This document shows positions 14,001 to 21,020 of a stretch of DNA of 64,000 nucleotides, piece after piece. The stretch spans positions 20,033,520 to 20,097,519 of the forward strand of contig CAIIXF020000012.1 in the NCBI GenBank assembly GCA_903813345.2, written 5' to 3'. The first letter of the stretch is position 1, and each line of letters opens with the position of its first letter. Source of the stretch: Owenia fusiformis (lineage: Eukaryota; Annelida; Polychaeta; Sabellida; Oweniidae). The notes under the pieces are model-generated. The model saw only the letters and a list, made by a program, of their open reading frames with translations, searched no databases and was not told the origin of the DNA. Made by a program: the position numbers and the translations under genes.

Positions 14001-17000
14001 TCTACAGTAAAAAAATCATAGTAATTTTGACATTATGATAATCAATTTTTTTGTTCGTATGCTTAGAATAACGGTCTGTGTCTTATAAAATGTATAAAAG
14101 TTCGAATCAAAATATTTACGTTTTTTGACCCCTTGTGATGAAATACATTTTTCGACCCGAAAGCCGGAAGTTTTTTCAGCAAATGGTATTTTAAAAGAAT
14201 CAAGACATATACACCTTCATAAATATTGCTTCAAATGTTGCTGCGCTATAGTGTGCTACGGATCCTTCATATTCGGAAGTCATACCATGGACTAAATATC
14301 CATTATTTTATTTCACAAGTAGCTGAGCAAGGTGTGTCTGATTCCAGCCAATCCAATAAAGTATTTCATATAAATTGAAAATTATATAATTTCATATAAG
14401 TTGAAAATAGATAACAAGAGATTTAAAAAAAAATACATGTTTGATACACCCTGTGTGCAGATTCTAGTTATAAACTACCCTCTGCCTTGTAGACTATATT
14501 ACAGTTTGGTAGCCCCGGCCCGCCTAACCTCCATGAAATGACCTATACCCCTGACAGTATTTTTGATTAATATTCATGTCATATTCCTATAGTTATAATA
14601 TAATATACTCCTCAAAAAAAATTAAGGACCAGTGGTTTTCCTCATAGGTTTACATGTTAACCCCATATTTGTTTGAATGACTATTTTCTTAGAGTGGAAC
14701 AAAAGAAATCCCAATAAAGAAAATAAATTTGTATCTTTACCATCGAAATAAAGGCTTTAATTTTACCGATCAGCATATGACACAGCACAACGGATACTGT
14801 ATTAAATAAATGACAACAATCAGACAATAGGTGTGGGTCAAATGTGATGTAAAATCGAGGTGACAACTGTAATATTTGACAACGGTATATGTAAAGACAA
14901 TGGTAAAGTGTCTATTTGCCATTGTCATTTTCCTATGTTCCAATACAATACATCCAACATAGTCCGTTGTCACATCTTATCATATGCCGTTGGCTTTGTA
15001 AATTATTTCAAATTCAGGTTCCGTTATCATTGATGATATCGAAGAAGCTATATATCTCGACAATTCCTGACTCCATTTGATAGAAATTGGGATTTCATAT
15101 ATAATACATCATCACACGAGCTTAACACATGCACAGAATTAGCGAAGATAAAGTCACATGAAACAAGGACCGAGTGATTAAAGAGTTGAAGTGGTGATTA
15201 TGTCCGCCATTTGTGACAATCAGGTATCTGACTTAAATGTTGTCAGGCTATTCCGGTATGATTAAAATGGTTTAGTGAAAAATTGACAAAATAAATTTTC
15301 CACTCAAGAGAGAAAAAATCAATAATACCATTTTTATTTATTTTTTTTTAAATTTTATGATATCTTATGACAGAAACTATACAATAAGTTATTCAATGAT
15401 TCAACTACAATGCTGTTGGGGGTTGGGCCCAACCCTAGCAATGTCAATAATAATTGAATGAGAAATTAATCAATTTTACCACAATGAAAGGACCAACGGT
15501 CCTGTGCTCACACAGTTTGGAACCTAAAATCAGAGGAATGTACAGGGTGACCCCAAAAAAATGCAACCCTCCATTTCTTCTATATTTTTCTTAAATGGAG
15601 GTAAATTTCTCTGAGATTTGGCACACAGGGACTTCATTCAATGTGGGATCCTCTTGCAAAGTTTTAATAATCATAGTCTTATATTGATCACTGGCGGATC
15701 TGGGGGGGGGGCCCAGGGGCCCGGGCCCCCCCCCCTTGGGTGGGCCCAGAAAAAAAAAATTGTGCCCAAAAAAAATTTTGAGCCAAAAAAGGCTTTAAGG
15801 CCCCAAAAAGTAGGCCTTTTAGGTCTTAAATTGGCCTTCTAAGGCCTTGTTTTTTAATTTTAGGCCAAATTTTGAAGAAAATGGGCCTCAAAATTTCAAA
15901 ATTTGGGCCCACTTTTGGGTTTTTGGGGCCCAAAATTTTTTTCCGCGCAAGCGCGGACGTTTTTTCTCAGACCACAAGTTTGGGCCCCCCCCCCTTGTTG
16001 GTTCCCAGATCCGCCCCTGTTGATAGAGTTATGGTTGTTTCAAAATATGCTCCAGATGTAGTCAATTTCGCTGAAAACAAAATTCAACGAAAACTGTTCA
16101 TAACACGGATGCATTCTTCCCCATGGGTATGTGGATATGGCTCAAATTTTGCAGCCATTGCTTGTTGGAGTTCTGTAATTGCGGTAGGGTTATTTTCAGA
16201 CACATTATCCTTTAAATAACCCCATATATAGAAGTCAGGGGCATTGAGATCAAGATTGTGGGATGTGGGATTGTTCTCCGTCCCAGGAAAGATAATCTTC
16301 TCATAGAAATGACAAGTGGGCCGGCCTATGCTATCATTAGAAGTGTGAGGAGTAGCTCCATCCTTCTAGAACCACTGTTCTTGTCTATTGAAGCCTCTAT
16401 GTCACTCTAGAACTGCCTAGAACTTCCTGGGAATGCCAACATTGCGCTGTGTGTTAACAGTAACAGTGTTGCCATTATCAACCTCAAAAGAAAAGGGACT
16501 GATGATTTCATGTTTGGAAATTGGCAGCCCAAGCTGTGCATTTAACAGAATGAAGGGGCCTTTGAAGCACTTCATCTGGAATTTGTGATCCCAGAACACA
16601 TTATTTTTTGAGTTTACATGTTTAGAGAGAAGGGAATGTGATCCGAAAACCTAACACTGGAAATTGGCGACATTTGGAGCATATTTTGGAACGACCATAA
16701 CTCTATCAATATAAGACTATGATTATTGAAACTTTGCCAGAGGATCCCACATTGAATGAAGTCCTTGGGTGCCAAATTTCAGAGCAATTAACCTCAATTT
16801 AAGAAAAATATTGAAGAAATGGAGGGTTGCATTTTTTGGGTCACCCTGTATATCCTGACTTTCAAACAAAAATATTGATTTGGAAATCCAGTCTCGACCT
16901 TTAAGAAACTTAGATAGCACAGTTGTGTGACCTAGTTTGATGACCTTTGACCTTGAAAATTTTACTTAGAGCTCAGTAAGGTCTTTTGTGATTAAGCTGA

Positions 17001-20000
17001 CCAAAATTTACATCGAAAAATCAATTTGAAAAATCAACTTTTTTGACCTTTCGAAGGTCACTGAAGGTCAAGTAAAGGTCAAATCCTAAAACTAATGTCA
17101 GGTTTGAACTCCTGGCAACTTGTAGATGATTTTCAAAAATAATTGGTCACATTGAAGCAAGTTGAAAAATAACTTATTTTTACTGTGTTTTGAAGTCAAA
17201 TATCTCAAAAACGGTAAAAATTTGATGCTGACATATACTGAGCAATATGTAGGGAATGCTTAAATCTAGTAATAGTGTAATTCATTGCAAGAAATGATCA
17301 AGTATAAGGCAAACTTTGAGAAACTTGTCAATCACAAAACCATTGATTTTATACATGAGTTGAAAATGACAAATTTTATAGAGAGCTTTGAAAACTTCAG
17401 AGGACATAAGTTACATATAAAGCAACTACTACAAGTTATTTGAAAGTTCTTCTTCAACAAAGTGTCTAGTATTTACAGAAAATTTGACTTTTTGACGTCA
17501 AAATCAGCAATTTCTTGGAAACTGGGCGAACTTGGGAAATGGAGATGATGGGTCAAATAGGCATTATGGATATGCATAAAATGAATGTGGCTATGACTCA
17601 ATCCGAATAGCCAATGTTGACGGACCGACGGATGGACAGATGGACGTACGGACCAACGGATGCCTGGTCGATCCCATAGGCTCACTGTGTGAGCCAAAAA
17701 CAATAACTGAGCAAAAATGTACTTACTGACAATAGCACCATTATCTTTACTTTTACGGAATCTGAACTTTGTTAGTTTTTGCTTCAAGGAATCTTCGATT
17801 TCACAGATTTTCAAGTTTTGTGCCTGAAAGATTTTGAATAGAATTCATTATACATGTATGCTGTGAATGAATGAATTTAGAATACATAGATTTGGTTGCA
17901 ACATTTTAATTCAGTACCTATATCTAAAAAGATGGTTTGTTGATCATATACGGGGCTTTGGTGTCTGTTGTGGCACCACAGTCTACGTAGCTCCCACCAC
18001 AGCCTAATATTGGCATATCATGACTGTTTTTACAGTCTAAACTTGACTAAATATACAATAAAAGCATGTAAAAAGGATAAAATATAAAAATATGATTTAT
18101 CACGATTGAGCCCTGACATATGAGGAGCATTTGAAAAATTTGTTTCTTTTAACCTAAAAATATCAGTTTTAAACTAATACTTTGCAGGATGCATAGATAA
18201 GGTACTTATAAATAAGCAATGCAACATATATAGTCTATAATTATGTTCAAAATGAACATGTATGCTCAATGATTCATGGGGTTAGACCTGACCTGATCCA
18301 ATTAGACTAGTCTGAAACCACTGGAGCAGTTTGAATGTGTATCACATTACATCACAAATCAGCCCACAACATGTACTCATCATTAATAACCTTCTTTAGA
18401 CTCAATATTTGCTTTCCATGTCTTTTTTCGGCCACTTCTTGGCTCATTTTCATTTAGCCATTTCTGAACTTATACCAGTCGACAAAAAAAACAGTCAAGT
18501 GAGGCTAAAAAATACACTTATACTCAGAGCTGTCAAGTGTCCCGCGAATGGCGGGATTATCCCGTGAATTTGACCAAAATTTGGCTTATTCGCGTGTCCC
18601 GCAATGTCCCGCGAATTCCCGCAAATGACGGCTTTGACCTCCGCGAATTTTCAAAATTGTAACAATCCCCGAGGCTAAATAATTGTGATTATATTGTGAT
18701 ATAAGAAGCTAAGCTTTTTGCACTTTTGAGGAGTCAAGTTTACCTAATTTGAAAAGTGCTGCCGAACTCCCAGTGCATCAGATCATGGAAGACTGCTTTT
18801 GGAAGGAGCATATAGTACACTTATAAAACTATGATTTTGATCCAAATAACACCATCTAGCATGCCGTTTGGTATGAAAATAAAGAGGAAGAGTGCAAATT
18901 TCATTTTAATTACGGAAAAAGGGATGTATGTCACGATTAGTTCCAACGTTGGCCTTTTTACTACGCGTGTCACGGCCTTCATCTCAGAACTGAACAAATG
19001 TTAGCAAACGCGAGTTCCAATAAAAGGACACTGATATCTCGAAAAGAAACCTGACTCCCCATAATTTGATGTAGAATAATCGAACCCCTATACGAATAGG
19101 TACATTTTGATATATAACACTATGGGGGTAAATGTTTCATACACACTGTAGTTGGTCACGAACGCCATAAGTGCAAAGTATTCACAAGAATTTCTGAATT
19201 TCGTGTCGGATTACGGTACTCACACCTAAAGCGTGGTTTTTGATAGTTTAATAATAGTTCTATGCGTATTGTGTGGAATTGTGTTGACGTTTACTTAAGT
19301 TAAGTGCATTATATTTGATAAATCAGTATCTGAAAGTTTGATTCAAGAGTACTTTTACATTAAAAATCCCTTGAATGTCCTGCGACATCCCGCAAAAGGT
19401 GGATGTCCCGCAAAATCCCGCGAATTTAGGGCACTTTGTCTGGAAAAATTATCCCTCTTTGAAGTCTTTGGTGGTTACCCTGTAAATTGTCCCGCAAGTA
19501 GCGTGTTTGTCCCTCGAATGGTCCCGCGAAATCCCGCGAATTTGATCAAAATTTGACCTTTTAGCGCAATCACCCAAATCCCTTAAATGTCCCGCGAAAT
19601 CCCGCGAATTTAGGTGGATGTCCCGCAAAATCCCGCGAATTTTTGGAACTGGGTCTAAAAAATCTGTCCCGCGAGAAAATCTTTGGGGGTTGACAGTACT
19701 GTTTACTTATAATTTCAAGTGATGGGATACTATAACACTCTAGTAGTAAATACAACTGTGCAAGTTCAAGGATTTTGTGTTAGGGTTGGGTTTGATAATA
19801 ACTGTGAGCGAAGCGAAACCACATGAGTGAGTGCAGTGAATGAGCGCGAAAATAAGGGGGTCTTAGTGGGGTTCTACCATATGCCGTTGTCTTTGTAAAT
19901 TATCCCAAATTCAGATTCCATTGTCATTGACGATATCGAAGACGCAATATTGTGGCGATTCACGACCCAATTTGATTGAAATTTGAATCTCATATGATAC

Positions 20001-21020
20001 ATTATCACAAGAGCTTAATGCATGCACAGAATTAGCGACGATAAAATCCCATGAAAAGAGGACCAAGTGATTGAAGAATTGAAGCGACGGTTACGCCATT
20101 TGTGACAACGGTGTCTGACTTTACCGTTGCTAGGCTATTCTGGTGTGATATGTATTATGTCAAAAATACGTATCTAACGATCATGGACCTGGTGTCAAAA
20201 TATATCGAAGTTTGATCAAGGCTAACATGTATTTTCATTAGCTACAAAGAAAACACCCGAACGTACCTGATTTCTGCATGACTTCAGGCTATCCTGAGTG
20301 GAAGAGGAAATACACTGACGAAAACTGTTGAAGAATAGATAATTTTTAAGATGGCTTTTCAGGAAGTTGGGTAATGCGCATGCGCCTCCATGCCATGAGA
20401 TTTCTGCTTCCGGTTACACGCATGCGCATTGGCAAGACTTCCTGATCAGACGACATGGAAATAACAAGTTCCAAATACATTTTTTGTCAATTACACTGTA
20501 TCCCGACTCTGGATCGCATGATATGGTCAGGAAAATGATACTTTAGAATGTTATGCATCGATTGAAGTTGGTAAATGTTTCCAAGATTCCTTACATTTTC
20601 ACAAAAGACCTTTATAAAGGACTGGGAATACCAAGTTTTCCATAGCCATAAATCTAAAGATGGCTAGGCCTATGTGCAAATATAGTAAGCGTAGAAGACA
20701 TTATACAGCCCAGACATTGCTCTAATAGCTCGGGAAAGGTAAAATGACTCCCAAATTTCTTCTATGGTCTACTCTTCATTGAACCTTTAATAAAACCAAA
20801 ATAACGTCACATTTATGGGGGTCATGTGATAAGTAGGACCTGATAGTACTGTTGAACGTTTGCTGAAACTTCCTAGATCTAAAATGATTTGAATCTTGAT
20901 TGATGGAGAGAATCAGAAAAGCCAAAAGGTGAAATGGACTGTAAACGATATAGCGGCATCTGTGGCATACCCAGAGTTTCTGTAGAAATAGGACGGCGAA
21001 ATGAAAGTTAGACTCACCAT
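2014..21020 (-). CDS. GMF: glia maturation factor (ADF-H domain), six exons
   Basis: GMF is a small cytosolic ADF-homology protein that binds Arp2/3 rather than actin, inhibits nucleation and debranches actin networks. Six minus-strand exons (21018-21020, 17727-17823, 12821-12870, 11869-12004, 2717-2790, 2014-2085) splice in phase at GT-AG junctions to a 143-residue protein. Vertebrate GMF is about 142. Family blocks occur in order: [83 protein letters not shown], then [13 protein letters not shown] at the C terminus. Only ATG lies in exon 1, an arrangement also known in ADF/cofilin genes. Introns are 3.2, 4.9, 0.8, 9.1 and 0.6 kb and loaded with transposons. The gene appears intact: no stops, and all phases agree. 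The first exon is the least certain because it is three coding bases. Confidence 0.93.
2717..2790 (-). CDS. GMF: GMF exon 5
   Basis: 74 bases after a TTATTATTGCAG acceptor and before a GTATTT donor. It encodes [13 protein letters not shown] and LVNTLQLTK, the long helix region of the ADF-H fold (vertebrate equivalent CKPEQQMMYAGSK). Confidence 0.94.
2791..4100. other. GMF intron 4, proximal part; no clear feature
   Basis: Intronic AT-rich sequence. A plus-strand open stretch at about 3547-3861 contains an ATG at about 3674 and ends at a possible GTATGT donor, but nothing in it is recognisable and I do not call it a gene. Confidence 0.4.
4101..4392 (-). other. unrecognised open reading stretch, possible exon
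   Basis: On the minus strand about 95 codons are open from just after a TAA near 4393 down to a GTGAGT donor immediately after 4101. The composition looks coding ([31 protein letters not shown]). There is no good start codon, and acceptor candidates (CTAAG or TTAG near 4360) are weak. It lies inside GMF intron 4, on the same strand as GMF, 100 bases from the Gypsy 5' LTR. It could be an alternative or nested exon, or a fragment of an old insertion. I do not recognise the protein. Confidence 0.3.
4507..4677 (+). repeat. 5' LTR
   Basis: 171 bp, beginning TGTTATGTATCTGG and ending ACACAACA. It carries an AATAAAG polyadenylation-like signal about 25 bp before its end. Short for a Gypsy LTR. Identical to 8949-9119. 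Confidence 0.97.
4678..4692 (+). promoter_or_regulatory. primer-binding site, tRNA-Leu-like
   Basis: TGGTGTCAGATGTGG starts at the first base after the LTR. TGG matches a tRNA CCA end, and TGTCAG resembles the complement of a tRNA-Leu 3' end. The tRNA identity is from memory and should be checked. Confidence 0.75.
4727..8542 (+). CDS. gag-pol: Gag-Pol polyprotein, Ty3/Gypsy (1271 aa)
   Basis: A single frame encodes every retrotransposition function. A gag-like region (1-200) leads to two zinc knuckles (about 205-240; CDNCGLIH then [14 protein letters not shown]). An aspartic protease follows with [10 protein letters not shown] (D near 326). The reverse transcriptase (about 470-680) has [20 protein letters not shown] and catalytic QVDDILIS near 605. 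RNase H follows with [14 protein letters not shown] and [10 protein letters not shown]. Integrase (about 960-1150) has an HHCC finger (HENHMG ... CDICKTH) and the catalytic acids in GVDLFSH (about 1038), FSDNGPPF (about 1091) and NGQIER (about 1128). The start is the first ATG, 35 bp after the primer-binding site. No frameshift separates gag and pol, unlike Ty3 itself. QVDD replaces the commoner (Y/F/I)xDD. It appears intact and potentially active. Confidence 0.96.
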   Translation: MASGYSKIVKELDFYGPNLSEDWKRWRELIELMFDSPDATKWKEQEKAAQILLLIGEKGRDICRSWIATGVLSESQKKESKTLLDKFEEYCTPKKNRSIQRKMFYECYQSKDESIDEFVTKLRLIGRDCKFPDLDEMIADMILTHCHSTQVQEKLLRYEEDLTLDHALKIARLYEQSNVHKNSLNSRTESGHGEVSIVKKSQSQRCDNCGLIHRGGTCPAANEQCNGCLKFGHFKRCCRSGKSSEKDSRQRRQGKSGKRRNPRIVNQVEESVSSEDEVYLGSVTTEIPDTQTSKIAQIPAKTPDIPNSKSWIIQLKTGGHTLTAKVDTGAQANVISHALFKRLRHPPMKASTTRLFTYNRQPLDVMGECDMPCNFEGINYKVRFIVIKEKADTLISLQSAILFGLVSRRNISTVGSDSTLTTDQLVSNYSYLFEGLGCLPSKVHITLEENVTPVVHPPYKVAVHQRDKLKTELERMQKQGVIAKVDEPTDWVNNIVLVEKSDKSLRICLDPANLNKVIKREPYPTATTEEISTRLKGATRFTKLDATTSFWQLELDHESSLLTCFNTPFGRYRFTRLPYGLNISTEKFQMEVCKVLEGIDGVEVQVDDILISGKDEEQLKHRMEAVFQRASENNLKFNRKKCQFNVPSVTYVGHTWSRDGLSIPDDRIKAIVEMKTPTDKQSLSRFLGMVNYVAKFVPRLSELNAPLRELLKEDIIFEWNKPQIEAYEQLKKLITTAPVLKFYDPNKPSVLNVDSSKDGLGAVLLQDDMPVCYASKSLTPAQQNYSQIEKEMTSICFGATKFHQYLYGKPFVVETDHKPLEVIAKKALNKAPARLQRMLLQMQKYDVTIKWKPGKDMVISDTLSRACVDSDTESSKIIASIMNDIDRQADGLLQALPMSKPKQQEYRNATSNDPVLQRIMEYCRIGWPEKTDVHESVMPYYTFHDELSTVDGLVFTGLKLVIPTSMRDEVKSLIHENHMGIVKTKSIARETLFWPNMNSQIEDMIKNCDICKTHRNANQREPMIPHEVPMRPWEKIGVDLFSHNNKDYLIGVDYYSKYPELYSLTSTKAKPIINCLKASFSRNGIPQTVFSDNGPPFQSSEYVKFSEDYNFDIATSSPNLANSNGQIERTIQTVKNIIRKSDDIFTAMLNLRNTPIDAKINKSPAELLMGRKLRSKIPTSDVLLNPQSPDPNVRTKLQQKKQMEKRKYDLRARPLAPLQPNTPVKVREKRNNKYIWRNATVTEKLDSPRSYLVETPDGGQFRRNRRHLIPA
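8635..8732 (+). repeat. 49-bp perfect tandem duplication in the Gypsy 3' untranslated region
   Basis: Two adjacent 49-bp units (8635-8683 and 8684-8732) run from CCAAATTAGCATATC to GTAGTAAACTC without a difference. They lie between the gag-pol stop and the purine tract. Confidence 0.95.
8931..8948 (+). promoter_or_regulatory. polypurine tract
   Basis: AACTAAAAGAAGGGAGA abuts the 3' LTR and would prime plus-strand DNA synthesis. Confidence 0.85.
8949..9119 (+). repeat. 3' LTR
   Basis: 171 bp, identical to the 5' LTR as far as I can read, followed by the target duplication GTTAC at 9120-9124. Confidence 0.97.
9125..11360. other. GMF intron 4, distal part
   Basis: AT-rich intron. Apart from the minus-strand open stretch at 9782-10130, listed separately, I see no exon or structured repeat. 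Confidence 0.4.
9782..10130 (-). other. unrecognised Cys-containing reading frame, possible exon or relic
   Basis: About 115 codons are open on the minus strand (stop at 9782; preceding stop at 10131-10133). It contains [19 protein letters not shown] with a C-x2-C pair, then [19 protein letters not shown]. The composition is more coding-like than the surrounding intron. It has no upstream ATG, and the first internal one is at about 10028. It may be a fragment of a zinc-finger or transposon protein, but I do not recognise a family. Confidence 0.28.
11361..11661. mobile_element. 301-bp MITE built from AGTACT motifs
   Basis: Terminal inverted repeats CAGGGAGATATGC (11361) and GCATATCTCCCTG (ending 11661). 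The interior is a degenerate series of GAGTACTCAT, ATGAGTACT and AGTACTAAAT in both orientations, so the element is quasi-palindromic. I could not identify a target duplication. It lies in GMF intron 4, 208 bp from exon 4. Confidence 0.75.
11869..12004 (-). CDS. GMF: GMF exon 4
   Basis: 136 bases after a TTTTCTTAG acceptor and before a GTAAGC donor. It encodes the central GMF signature including [13 protein letters not shown] and [16 protein letters not shown]. The final Gly codon is split (phase 1) with exon 5. Confidence 0.94.
12149..12480 (+). mobile_element. one end of a mariner-like element
   Basis: TA then CAGGGTGTGCCAAATAAAA resembles the ends of the mariner-type elements at 15543, 29163 and 32673. 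A weak partner (CACCCTGTG, about 14446) lies beyond the inserted element at 12902-14295. If the two belong together, GMF exon 3 (12821-12870) would lie between them, so this is probably a solo or truncated end. Confidence 0.35.
12821..12870 (-). CDS. GMF: GMF exon 3
   Basis: A 50-base microexon between a CTTTCAG acceptor and a GTGAGT donor. It completes the split Met and encodes [16 protein letters not shown], equivalent to the first beta hairpin of the ADF-H fold. Confidence 0.92.
12902..14295. mobile_element. 1.39-kb non-autonomous DNA transposon, nested inverted repeats
   Basis: The ends are TTAGTCCATGGTATGA (12902) and TCATACCATGGACTAA (ending 14295). Further in, GTAGCACACTTTAGCGCAGC (about 12950) pairs with GCTGCGCTATAGTGTGCTAC (about 14240), and ACTTCCGGCTTTAAG (about 13035) with GAAAGCCGGAAGT (about 14160). 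The middle is AT-rich without coding potential. It lies in GMF intron 2, 31 bp from exon 3. Confidence 0.75.
14985..15262 (+). repeat. dispersed repeat R1, copy a
   Basis: About 280 bp starting ATATGCCGTTGGCTTTGTAA and ending GTCAGGCTATTCCGGTATGA. It shares blocks with 19877-20143 and, inverted, with 34598-34880: GATATCGAAGA, GCACAGAATTAGCGA and CCATTTGTGACAA. Roughly 15-20 percent diverged by eye. In GMF intron 2. Confidence 0.8.
15689..16019 (+). mobile_element. 331-bp MITE, 5-bp target duplication TTGAT (family M1)
   Basis: Inverted ends CACTGGCGGATCT and AGATCCGCCCCTG lie between direct repeats TTGAT (15684-15688, 16020-16024). The empty site is visible in the other arm of the host mariner, which confirms the boundaries. 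The interior is G/C tracts plus GGCC and CCCAAAA/TTTTGGG palindromes and a CCGCGC-AA-GCGCGG hairpin. Another copy is at 43001-43336 in inverse orientation. The superfamily is uncertain; a 5-bp duplication would suit hAT5-like elements. Confidence 0.9.
16024..16600 (-). pseudogene. mariner-type transposase remnant
   Basis: Minus-strand translation gives [13 protein letters not shown] near 16440. After an in-frame stop (position of the usual WFQQ) it gives [15 protein letters not shown] near 16340. Then come [17 protein letters not shown] and [17 protein letters not shown] near 16235. The (Q)DGATPHT and NAPDF-x-WGYLK blocks are the second and third catalytic-acid regions of IS630/Tc1/mariner transposases. 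The N-terminal DNA-binding region and first acid are missing, and stops interrupt it, so it is non-functional. Confidence 0.85.
16925..17705 (-). repeat. dispersed repeat R2, copy a (GTCCGT-rich edge)
   Basis: The right edge has the near-palindrome GGCTCACTGTGTGAGCC, then GACCGACGGATGG-type units, then sequence related to 35538-36060 in inverse orientation: AACATTGG, GCCTATTTGACC, CGCCCAGTTTCC, AGAACTTTCAAAT and GTAGTTGCT. The left part is rich in TTGACCTTT. In GMF intron 2, beside exon 2. Confidence 0.75.
17727..17823 (-). CDS. GMF: GMF exon 2
   Basis: 97 bases, after a CTTTCAG acceptor and before a GTAAGT donor. It encodes the N-terminal helix and the basic KFRFRK patch typical of GMF, ending after the first base of a Met codon completed in exon 3. 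A dispersed GTCCGT-rich repeat ends about 20 bases past the donor. Confidence 0.92.
17824..18524. other. GMF intron 1, no clear feature
   Basis: AT-rich sequence between exon 2 and the CCCGCGAAT-rich element. I see nothing supportable. Confidence 0.4.
18525..19701. mobile_element. CCCGCGAAT-rich element with inverted ends
   Basis: It begins CAGAGCTGTCAAG and ends TTGACAGTACTG (inverted CAGTACTGTCAA). Both end zones (18530-18660 and 19375-19690) are degenerate arrays of TCCCGCGAAATCCCGCGAAT units, strikingly CpG-rich for this locus. The middle is ordinary AT-rich sequence. The ends look hAT-like, but I found no 8-bp target duplication. Confidence 0.6.
19877..20143 (+). repeat. dispersed repeat R1, copy b
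   Basis: It starts CCATATGCCGTTGTCTTTGT and ends GCTAGGCTATTCTGGTGTGA. It is collinear with copy a at 14985-15262. In GMF intron 1. Confidence 0.8.
20361..20442. promoter_or_regulatory. inverted pair of NRF1-like palindromes
   Basis: TGCGCATGCGC (20375-20385) and CGCATGCGCA (20419-20428) sit in 25-bp inverted arms (AGGAAGT...GCGCATGCG). TGCGCATGCGCA is the known NRF1 consensus. It lies 0.6 kb inside GMF intron 1, so a promoter or enhancer role is conceivable. It could equally be a transposon tip. Confidence 0.4.
21018..21020 (-). CDS. GMF: GMF exon 1 (ATG only) plus 5' UTR to the right
   Basis: The ATG (complement of 21018-21020) is followed at once by a GTGAGT donor (complement of 21012-21017). 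The join to exon 2 is phase 0 and gives M-A-Q-N-L. The 5' UTR and promoter must lie at higher coordinates, probably within 21021-21200. Another upstream exon is possible. Confidence 0.65.

Larger units (their letters stand above)
15543..16848 (-). mobile_element. degraded mariner-type transposon with about 150-bp inverted ends
   Basis: The element begins CAGGGTGACCCCAAAAAAAT and ends in its inverted equivalent, flanked by TA (15541-15542, 16849-16850). Inverted similarity reaches about 150 bp into each side, including CATTCAATGTGGGATCCTCT. The interior carries a broken DDD/E transposase on the minus strand. A 331-bp MITE has inserted at the inner edge of the left repeat. Confidence 0.9.

Noticed and set aside
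15618-16219. Two plus-strand frames at the nested MITE
   Set aside because: They run through poly-G/C and GGCC-rich MITE sequence; similar frames appear at 43054-43393 in the sister copy for the same reason.
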